Shown here: one piece after another, positions 1 to 5,206 of the stretch
Layout: every line of letters starts with the position of its first letter
Position numbering within the stretch: position 1 is the stretch's first letter
Assembly: GCA_037147055.1 (NCBI GenBank)
Contig: JBAWVW010000102.1
Span: 1 to 5,206 of the forward strand
DNA length: 5,206 bases
Source of the DNA: Casp-actino8 sp037147055
Lineage (GTDB): Bacteria > Actinomycetota > Acidimicrobiia > Acidimicrobiales > Ilumatobacteraceae
Direction of reading: 5' to 3'
Notes under the pieces: generated by a model
Database searches by the model: none
Told to the model about the DNA's origin: nothing
What the model saw: the letters and a program-made list of their open reading frames with translations, nothing else
Position numbers and translations under genes: made by a program

Positions 1-935
1 GCTTCAATCAGACGCACAGTTCCTGAGAGCGAACGCATCACCAAACTCTGTGTCGTTGCTCCACCAGCATGAAAGCGAACACCCTTCAGCAACTCACCAT
101 CAGTCACACCAGTAGCGGCAAAGAAACAGTTATCGCCGCGCACTAAATCATCGGTTGTCAGAACTTGATCAAGGTCGTAGCCAGCCTCAAGAGCAGCGAT
201 CCGCTCTTGCTCATTGCGGGGCCACAATCTGCCCTGAATTTCTCCGTTCATGCACTTCAATGCCGCAGCCGACGTGACACCCTCAGGCGTTCCACCGATA
301 CCGAACAACACATCCACGCCAGCGTCAGGCCACGCCGTTGCAATCGCACCAAAAATGTCACCGTCACTAATCAATTTGATCCGCGCCCCAGTGGCACGCA
401 CTTCTTTGATGAGTTCGTCATGACGCGGTCGGTCGAGAATCATCACCGTTAAGTCACGCACATTTTCGTTCTTTGCCCGTGCAATCCACTTCAGATTGTC
501 GGTGTATGAAGCATTGATGTCAATACAACCCTTGACATCAGGCCCAACAGCAATTTTTTGCATATACATACACGGGCCCGGATCAAACATCGTGCCTTTT
601 TCTGAAACTGCAATCACCGATAAGGCATTGCCACGGCCGTTTGCAGTCAAGGATGTGCCGTCAATCGGATCCACGGCGACATCGGTTTGAGGGTTCGACC
701 CATCGCCGACTGCTTCACCGTTGAATAACATCGGAGCTTCGTCTTTTTCACCCTCGCCGATGACGATCACACCGCTCATCGGCACCGTCGCCAGCACGGT
801 GCGCATCGCGTCCACGGCGGCTCTATCGACACCATTCTTGTCACCACGACCAACCCAACGCGACGCTGCAAGAGCGGCTGACTCAGTAACTCGGACTAAT
901 TCCATTGCGAGGTTGCGCGAAGGTTGCACAGGCAT
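1..935 (-). CDS. glpX: Fructose-1,6-bisphosphatase class II (GlpX), 3' end cut by window edge
   Basis: This enzyme hydrolyses fructose 1,6-bisphosphate to fructose 6-phosphate and phosphate, the committed step of gluconeogenesis, in the cytoplasm. GlpX is the usual FBPase of actinobacteria. Reading the minus strand from the ATG at 935-933 gives 311 residues without a stop before the left edge. By comparison with E. coli GlpX (about 336 residues) only some 15-30 C-terminal residues are missing. Visible landmarks: RVTESAALAA near residues 15-24, GRGDKNGVD (29-37), IGEGEKDEAPM (59-69), the metal/phosphate motif VDPIDGT (88-94), ILDRPRHD (166-173), and GIGGTPEGV (212-220). The likely metal ligands are D32, E61, D89 and E218. 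The ATG at 935 is preferred over an in-frame ATG at 905 because the residues between them align with the N-terminus of known GlpX proteins. It is transcribed divergently from the S9 peptidase gene, 49 bases away. I see no frameshift or lost catalytic residue. Confidence 0.96.
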   Translation of the reverse strand, partial: MPVQPSRNLAMELVRVTESAALAASRWVGRGDKNGVDRAAVDAMRTVLATVPMSGVIVIGEGEKDEAPMLFNGEAVGDGSNPQTDVAVDPIDGTSLTANGRGNALSVIAVSEKGTMFDPGPCMYMQKIAVGPDVKGCIDINASYTDNLKWIARAKNENVRDLTVMILDRPRHDELIKEVRATGARIKLISDGDIFGAIATAWPDAGVDVLFGIGGTPEGVTSAAALKCMNGEIQGRLWPRNEQERIAALEAGYDLDQVLTTDDLVRGDNCFFAATGVTDGELLKGVRFHAGGATTQSLVMRSLSGTVRLIE

Positions 936-942
936 GATTCCA

Positions 943-948
943 ACGGTA
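943..948 (-). promoter_or_regulatory. Candidate -10 element of glpX (leaderless)
   Basis: On the minus strand the hexamer TACCGT (fits TANNNT) ends 7 bases before the glpX ATG. That would place the transcription start at or next to the start codon. No convincing -35 hexamer is visible at the expected distance. A GGAG lies 13 bases before the ATG, which is too far for a good ribosome binding site. Leaderless mRNAs are common in actinobacteria. The call rests on a short degenerate motif. Confidence 0.3.
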
Positions 949-972
949 CTCCGTCGGCCACGGTTAAGCCCC

Positions 973-978
973 TACTCT
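973..978 (+). promoter_or_regulatory. Candidate -10 element of the S9 peptidase operon (leaderless)
   Basis: TACTCT fits the TANNNT -10 consensus and ends 6 bases before the ATG at 985, the spacing expected if transcription starts on the A of the start codon. The only purine-rich stretch, GGAG at 980-983, is one base from the ATG and cannot act as a normal Shine-Dalgarno site. This supports leaderless initiation. No clear -35 box is seen. All control of the three-gene operon would have to fit in the 49 bases shared with glpX, or inside glpX. Confidence 0.35.
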
Positions 979-984
979 CGGAGT

Positions 985-2742
985 ATGACCCCCAACACGC
1001 AACTCTCCGCGGCAGATTGTTTCGCGGGTCGCGAAATCACCGAACCCCGTCTTGGGCCTGACGGCTCAAAGATCGGGGTGATTATCAGCGACCCTGAGGG
1101 TGCTTTTTTGCACGTTCTCACGCTCCCTGAGCACCTCGCCAGGCAGGTTTCGACTCTGGCATTACGTTCCGGTCGCAGCCTCGGCGGTGGATGCTTTGAT
1201 TGGCTCCCAGATTCGTCTGGGGTAGTCGCTGTGGCCAAGTCGGGTGCCTTATGGATCATCCCGCTACAGGGCGAGCCCCGCCTTTTGGTGACCCCCACAC
1301 CCGAGCAGTCGTTATTCGCTCCGAACGTGTCACCGCTTGGCGAAGTGGTGGCGTATGTGGTCAATCAAGCCGAAATCCACACTGTCGAGATTTCTACTGG
1401 TGTGACCAAGCGCATTGATCATGGGGAGCGCGATTTTGTCAATGATCCCGTGTGGTGGAACGGGCAATGCATCTGGCAGGCGTGGAACGTGCCTCATATG
1501 CCATGGGATGAAAGTTTGCTCGTGTCCACAGAGGGAGTGATCGCTGCCGCACCAGATGTTCAACATCAACAACCCGCAACTGATTCCTCGGGCACGCATC
1601 TTGGTTGGCTTGATGATCGCTCCGGATGGCTGAACGTTGCCACGCATGACGGTAAACAAATCGCTGAAGACTTTGAACATGGTGGACCAACGTGGGGCGA
1701 GCGCCAAAGAAGTTGGTGCTTTGACTCAACAGGCGAACGGATCGCCTTCGTACGAAATGAAGGTGGCTTCGGGAGGCTGTGCGTTGTGCACAGAGCGACT
1801 GGGGTAGTGAGCGAAAAAGCTAAGGCAATCCACGGTCAGTTGTCGTGGGTCGGCGAAAATCTCGTGGCTATTCGCACGGGCGGGAAAACACCCACGCAAG
1901 TTGTTGTCTACGACACTTCTCAAGACATTTGGACGCGAAAAACTTTGTTCATTGGTCCCTCTTTTGATTGGGAGGATCATCCTTCGCTCGTGGAGCCGTC
2001 TCTACTTGAAGTGACTGCTCGCGATGGGGTCACCTTGCATGCTCGTCTGTACGCCGCGCCACAACTTACGGGTCGTCTCGTGTGCATGATTCACGGTGGT
2101 CCGACAGATCAATGGTCAGTCAGTTTTATGCCGCGTGTGAATTATTGGATTGATCGCGGCTATGACGTCTTAGTGCCCGACCATCGGGGAAGTACGGGGC
2201 ATGGACGCGCATTCACTCAAGCGTTGAGCGGTCGCTGGGGCGAACTTGATAGCAACGATGTGTGTGACATTCTGCGTTCTTTACAGAGACCCAAAAATAT
2301 GATTGCCGTACTCGGGTCATCGGCGGGTGGACTGACAGCACTCGCGGTCGCCGCCCGTGAGAGTGATCTTGTCGGCTGTGTCAGAGTTTGTTACCCCGTG
2401 TGTGACATCGCCGCTCTTGACGCGTCAACGCATCGTTATGAGGCTCATTACAATCGCAGTCTGGTGGGCGATGAGCTACAAACAGTTCACCTTTCGGCAC
2501 AACGATCTCCTATTCATCAAGCACACGCGCTCGCCCGGGTCCCGATCTTGATGATTCATGGTGATTGCGACCCGGTTGTTTCCATTGATCAAAGTCGAGC
2601 ACTGGTCGCGGCAGTGACTGCTGCGGGGGGAGACATCGAACTGGTTGAATTCGTTGGTGAAGGACATGGGTTCCGCAACCCCGAGAACATCCTTGACGAG
2701 TATCAACGTACTGAAGCCTTTCTCGAGAAGTATCTGTCGTGA
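985..2742 (+). CDS. S9 family serine peptidase (prolyl oligopeptidase / acylaminoacyl-peptidase-like)
   Basis: This is a 585-residue serine peptidase of the prolyl oligopeptidase clan (family S9), expected to cleave short peptides or acylated N-termini in the cytoplasm. No signal peptide or membrane segment is seen. Residues ~10-340 form a TolB/WD40-like beta-propeller of degenerate blades (for example LGPDGSKIGVII, FDWLPDSSGVVAVA, FDSTGERIAFV), with the subgroup-typical segment VPHMPWDES. Residues ~355-585 are the alpha/beta-hydrolase domain. It has the oxyanion motif HGGP (370-373), the PDHRGSTGHG segment, nucleophile elbow GSSAGG with Ser446, catalytic Asp529 in HGDCDPVV and His561 in GEGHGF. 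The triad is therefore complete and the length is normal for the shorter S9 enzymes. The frame stays open upstream to 721, but that part is antisense to glpX, so the ATG at 985 is chosen. It is the first gene of a probable three-gene operon. The exact specificity (dipeptidyl, acylaminoacyl or oligopeptidase) cannot be read from the sequence. Confidence 0.95.
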   Translation: MTPNTQLSAADCFAGREITEPRLGPDGSKIGVIISDPEGAFLHVLTLPEHLARQVSTLALRSGRSLGGGCFDWLPDSSGVVAVAKSGALWIIPLQGEPRLLVTPTPEQSLFAPNVSPLGEVVAYVVNQAEIHTVEISTGVTKRIDHGERDFVNDPVWWNGQCIWQAWNVPHMPWDESLLVSTEGVIAAAPDVQHQQPATDSSGTHLGWLDDRSGWLNVATHDGKQIAEDFEHGGPTWGERQRSWCFDSTGERIAFVRNEGGFGRLCVVHRATGVVSEKAKAIHGQLSWVGENLVAIRTGGKTPTQVVVYDTSQDIWTRKTLFIGPSFDWEDHPSLVEPSLLEVTARDGVTLHARLYAAPQLTGRLVCMIHGGPTDQWSVSFMPRVNYWIDRGYDVLVPDHRGSTGHGRAFTQALSGRWGELDSNDVCDILRSLQRPKNMIAVLGSSAGGLTALAVAARESDLVGCVRVCYPVCDIAALDASTHRYEAHYNRSLVGDELQTVHLSAQRSPIHQAHALARVPILMIHGDCDPVVSIDQSRALVAAVTAAGGDIELVEFVGEGHGFRNPENILDEYQRTEAFLEKYLS

Positions 2743-2763
2743 TTGAGAGATAGCGTTCACCCT

Positions 2764-3228
2764 GTGACCGACTGGAATCCTCTTGACCCCGATTATGAAA
2801 ATGTGTTTTACGATCTTTCTTCGTGGTCAATTGATCATCAATCTGAGATGACAGCGGCATTAGCACAGGCGGATATTCCCCATGCCTGGGTTGAAACCGA
2901 ACTTGTCGTTCCTGCTGAGTTTGAGGACAAACTTGACTCAATCTTTGATCGCCTTGAAAAAGAACTCGGCATTGGTTCAACCGCTGTCGTAGGTGGCGTG
3001 GCCGAAGAGGACGATGTCACCGAATACGAACTTGATGAGTACACAGTTGCTGAACGGCGTGATCTCACTGAGATGTTGATCGCTGCGCGCATCACTCACC
3101 GCTGGTTGGATTCAACCTTGATAGTTCCGACCCCCGCCGAAGCACTTGTAGACGGACTGCTTGATGAACTTGAAGGCGACGAAGTGATTTTTGACGATAT
3201 TGACGTGGGCTCCGAATCAGACGAGTGA
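2764..3228 (+). CDS. Acidic protein with two tandem copies of a ~54-residue module, function unknown
   Basis: I do not recognise a named family. With the GTG start at 2764 the protein has 154 residues, 42 of them Asp or Glu against 7 Lys or Arg, so it is strongly acidic. No signal peptide or membrane segment is visible. Residues 15-68 and 87-140 align without gaps with 16 of 54 identities. Each has the order Tyr-x-Leu, an amphipathic helix, an A-x-I-x-H-x-W turn, a short strand ending L-x-V-P, and a second acidic helix with D-x-L-E. This helix-strand-helix pattern recalls small putative signal-transducing modules such as DUF2007, but that is only a resemblance. An in-frame TTG at 2743, directly after the peptidase stop, would add 7 residues. 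GTG is preferred because the extra residues lie outside the repeat and GAGAGA precedes the GTG, though 13 bases away. Neither start has a good ribosome binding site, so coupling to the upstream gene is likely. The next gene starts 6 bases after its stop. It is a real gene: the duplicated protein pattern survives only in this frame. Confidence 0.85.
   Translation: MTDWNPLDPDYENVFYDLSSWSIDHQSEMTAALAQADIPHAWVETELVVPAEFEDKLDSIFDRLEKELGIGSTAVVGGVAEEDDVTEYELDEYTVAERRDLTEMLIAARITHRWLDSTLIVPTPAEALVDGLLDELEGDEVIFDDIDVGSESDE
2806..2967 (+). repeat. Module copy 1 of internal protein duplication
   Basis: Encodes residues 15-68 of the acidic protein. It pairs without gaps with the copy at 3022-3183 (period 72 residues) and shares the Tyr, Leu, Thr, Ile, His, Trp, Val and Pro landmarks. 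The similarity is at protein level only. The DNA has diverged, so this is an old duplication rather than a recent tandem repeat. Confidence 0.75.
3022..3183 (+). repeat. Module copy 2 of internal protein duplication
   Basis: Encodes residues 87-140 of the acidic protein, the second copy of the module at 2806-2967. Conserved positions include the Trp of HRW (against HAW in copy 1) and the L-x-V-P strand end. The linker between copies (residues 69-86) is Gly/Val-rich, then acidic, and looks flexible. A further acidic tail follows copy 2. Confidence 0.75.
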
Positions 3229-3234
3229 TAGTTC

Positions 3235-3927
3235 GTGTTGCTCGCTGAAATTGAAATTTGGCATACTCGTCCACTGACACCGACCCGTCGCGTTTCTCTC
3301 GGGCATTTAGTCCTTCCATGTGATCCCACACCTGGTTTCGGTGGTCTACTACTCGGCGCCGTCGTGGCTCGCTTTGTTGTTGACATTGATGAGGAATTGG
3401 TCGCGGACACTCATCGTTTGATTACCCAAATTCAGCGCGGTGAACATATCGCTCAACCTCGTTTGCGCCACCGTTACCAAGTCGATCGTCATGGCATGGC
3501 GCGCAGTCTGCATCGCCTCGTCGGTGAAGGCGGTGATTTCAACTTTGAGTTTGACTCGCAGGGAAGCCCAATGCATCAGGTTTTGGGGGCGATCTACGCC
3601 CTGGAGCGTTTGGATCTCACGACTCGAAAAACTCTCGCTCCGCTTTTGGGCAAGGCGATGAATTGGCGAGGGCCATTGGGAACCGCCTTTGTTGCGCACC
3701 TAGTGGGATCCAAAGCCACCTCGTTGATGTCAATCGGTGATCCGCGTGCCTGGGCTCTCGAAATTCTTGGCTTCCCTCCAGGAACAATCGAGCCTTCGTC
3801 AAGTGAAGTGAAGACAAAATATCGTGCACGCTTGCGTGAGGCTCACCCTGATCATGGTGGTGATGAGGTTAAGGCCGGCACATCAATTGGTGATCTCGGA
3901 GAAGCTCGCAAGATTTTATTGCGTTGA
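3235..3927 (+). CDS. J-domain protein with uncharacterised N-terminal domain
   Basis: A 230-residue protein whose last ~58 residues (about 173-230) form a J-domain. Helix II ends in YRARLREA and is followed by the diagnostic HPD tripeptide at 204-206 within HPDHGGD. A final helix of the type GEARKILL then runs into the stop. J-domains stimulate the ATPase of DnaK/Hsp70, so a co-chaperone role is expected. The Gly/Phe-rich and zinc-finger regions of classical DnaJ are absent (type III architecture). Residues 1-170 belong to no family I recognise. They hold a beta-rich start (IEIWHTRPLTPTRR), a Gly/Leu-rich stretch (GFGGLLLGAVVARFVV), an Arg/His-rich segment (QPRLRHRYQVDRHG) and a helical part (GAIYALERLD). 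The GTG at 3235 is 6 bases after the previous stop, without a strong ribosome binding site, which suggests translational coupling. It is the last gene of the operon and ends 7 bases from the convergent transporter gene. Confidence 0.9.
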   Translation: MLLAEIEIWHTRPLTPTRRVSLGHLVLPCDPTPGFGGLLLGAVVARFVVDIDEELVADTHRLITQIQRGEHIAQPRLRHRYQVDRHGMARSLHRLVGEGGDFNFEFDSQGSPMHQVLGAIYALERLDLTTRKTLAPLLGKAMNWRGPLGTAFVAHLVGSKATSLMSIGDPRAWALEILGFPPGTIEPSSSEVKTKYRARLREAHPDHGGDEVKAGTSIGDLGEARKILLR

Positions 3928-3934
3928 GATCTTT

Positions 3935-5206
3935 TCAGGACTCAATCTCTGGTTGATCAAACGCAGCATGATCCTCGGGATTGAGTTCTTCAAGTTCGCG
4001 GTGAGCAGTTTCTGGGTACGTCAGCAGAACGATCAGCGCCACGATGACGGGGCCGATGACGAGTGCCAACATGATCGGTCCGTAGTGTGTCCCTCCGTCG
4101 ACAAACCACCCTGTCAACAACAGCGAGAGGCTTCCACCAATCAGCGCACTGGCGAGAATGAGAAATGCGGCGCGACCGCGATTACCCGTGGGAAAAAGTT
4201 CGGTTCGATAGACGGCTAACGGTGGATAAGCCGTGGCGGCAATAATCCCACCGAAAATGGCAGCAGCCCACATCCATCCACCTGAGGCCCAAAAAGAAAG
4301 AGCAATCAGCAGCCCACCGATTGGAGCACACACGGCTGCCAAGAGTCGTCGCCCGCGTTGATCAGCGATGCGCGCTCCGATAATCAGACCAATGACCGCA
4401 GGGGTCGCTGTTGACAAGGAAAAAACAGCCACCATGCCTGCAGAAAATCCGCGTTCATCTTTGAGGAATGAGTTCTGAAAAAATGAAGCAGGGGAGAGCA
4501 ACATATTGCCAAAGAATGCCACAGCCATCTGAATCACCAGTCGTTTGCGACGCAGCGGAGGTATCGCAACAGCCTCTGTATCGCGTTGATGGAATTCGAA
4601 GCGTTGTGTTTCGGGGAGACGACGAGTGAGATCAAAAGCCACCACCAGCCACACCAATGTGATCACGTAAATCAGTCGCCATCCATTATCTGCAAGATCG
4701 GCAAGAGGTAATGCCATGACCGCCACGCCTGCACCCATGCCATTAGCCATAGCCAAAATACTGATCGCGTACGCTCGTGAATTGCGCGGCATTTCCTCGG
4801 TGGCAATCACCGCTATTAAAAGATCGAGCGCCAATCCCAGCGGTCGCCCCATCGTTTGTGTGGCTACGAGTAATTGAAAGTTGGGTGCGATGGCACCGAG
4901 AGAAGCGATGATTGGCGCTGCCCATGCCAGACAAATCACGACACGCCTGCGCCCGATTCGGTCTGCAAGTAAGGCGGCTGGCAACCCCAACACAATGCCG
5001 ACACGCACGACGGTGCCCGCTATCCCGCGACCCCAATCTCCGACACCAAGATCATCGCCTGCGAAGGCCACAGTCTGCGTGAAGAGAGTATTAACGAATG
5101 CGCTGAGAAGGGATGCAGCGGCGAGGAGACCCAAAACATGGATTTGGCGAGGAGTCAGGCGATCAGGTGGAGCCCACTTCGGTTGCTGCTGGGGTTCGGC
5201 TCCGAG
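3935..5206 (-). CDS. Major facilitator superfamily transporter, 5' end cut by window edge
   Basis: An integral inner-membrane secondary transporter. The frame is open from the stop at 3937-3935 to the right edge, giving 423 residues, and no start codon is needed inside the window. A TTG at 5134 exists in frame, but the 24 residues before it read as a sensible cytoplasmic N-terminus (Pro/Gln-rich, then RLTPRQ), so the true start lies beyond 5206. Numbering from the first visible codon, the MFS motif-A loop between helices 2 and 3 is ADRIGRRR (81-88). Its second-half counterpart between helices 8 and 9 is ADQRGRR (281-287). A charged RLPETQR segment follows helix 6, and YPETAHRELEELNPED follows helix 12, as in sugar/metabolite-porter-like MFS proteins. 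All twelve helices appear present. The substrate cannot be told from sequence. It is convergent with the J-domain gene. Confidence 0.93.
   Translation of the reverse strand, partial: LGAEPQQQPKWAPPDRLTPRQIHVLGLLAAASLLSAFVNTLFTQTVAFAGDDLGVGDWGRGIAGTVVRVGIVLGLPAALLADRIGRRRVVICLAWAAPIIASLGAIAPNFQLLVATQTMGRPLGLALDLLIAVIATEEMPRNSRAYAISILAMANGMGAGVAVMALPLADLADNGWRLIYVITLVWLVVAFDLTRRLPETQRFEFHQRDTEAVAIPPLRRKRLVIQMAVAFFGNMLLSPASFFQNSFLKDERGFSAGMVAVFSLSTATPAVIGLIIGARIADQRGRRLLAAVCAPIGGLLIALSFWASGGWMWAAAIFGGIIAATAYPPLAVYRTELFPTGNRGRAAFLILASALIGGSLSLLLTGWFVDGGTHYGPIMLALVIGPVIVALIVLLTYPETAHRELEELNPEDHAAFDQPEIES

Noticed and set aside
165..690. Plus-strand open frames at 165-452 and 496-690
   Set aside because: Both are antisense to glpX, resemble no family, and the glpX reading on the other strand has all its conserved motifs.
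721..984. In-frame open extension upstream of the S9 peptidase (88 extra residues)
   Set aside because: It lies antisense to glpX, whose reading there is clearly GlpX, and the extra residues look like Ser/Thr/Pro/Arg-rich non-coding translation. The propeller domain begins normally after the ATG at 985.
2731..2752. TATCT/AGATA inverted repeat at the peptidase / acidic-protein junction
   Set aside because: A five-base stem with a 12-base loop is expected by chance, and no other signal supports a regulatory hairpin.
2510..3410. Several minus-strand open frames opposite the acidic protein and the J-domain gene (for example 2510-2980, 2838-3095, 3096-3410)
   Set aside because: They are low-complexity Ser/Arg-rich shadows produced by Asp/Glu-rich codons on the plus strand, and have no domain-like patterns.
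3924..3949. Possible terminator between the convergent J-domain and transporter genes (TTGAG/CTCAA or GAGAT/ATCTC pairing)
   Set aside because: Each stem is only 5 base pairs with loops of 12-14 bases and no U-tract follows on either strand. It is too weak to call a terminator.
3824..4219. Plus-strand open frame spanning the end of the J-domain gene and the transporter
   Set aside because: It overlaps two well-supported genes in other frames and its translation has no recognisable pattern.

Overview
The window looks like a chromosomal stretch from an actinobacterium. The evidence is a class II (GlpX) fructose-1,6-bisphosphatase, moderate GC with many GTG/TTG starts, almost no clear Shine-Dalgarno sequences, and very tight packing. 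The J-domain gene and its neighbours feel most like Acidimicrobiia, a group that includes abundant freshwater and marine lineages with moderate GC. That placement is an impression from protein style, not a tested result.

Layout, left to right: (1) glpX on the minus strand, from 935 down to the left edge, lacking only its C-terminal end. (2) A 49-bp divergent intergenic region (936-984) that must hold the promoters of both flanking transcription units. Each start codon has a TANNNT -10-like hexamer 6-7 bases upstream, which fits leaderless mRNAs. (3) A three-gene plus-strand cluster with gaps of 21 and 6 bases, very likely an operon: an S9-family serine peptidase (985-2742), a strongly acidic 154-residue protein built from two tandem copies of a ~54-residue module (2764-3228), and a protein with an uncharacterised N-terminal domain and a C-terminal J-domain (3235-3927). 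(4) A convergent minus-strand MFS transporter (3935 to the right edge), whose start codon lies outside the window. Its stop is 7 bases from the J-domain gene stop.

The interesting part is the three-gene operon. A cytoplasmic oligopeptidase, an acidic duplicated small protein and a J-domain protein (potential DnaK co-chaperone) are co-transcribed. One reading is a small protein-quality-control or peptide-turnover module. This is inference from gene order only, and the two smaller genes have no function I can recognise. glpX (gluconeogenesis) and the transporter are probably unrelated neighbours.

I see no RNA genes, insertion sequences, CRISPR arrays, DNA repeats or convincing terminators, and no gene-free stretch longer than 49 bases.
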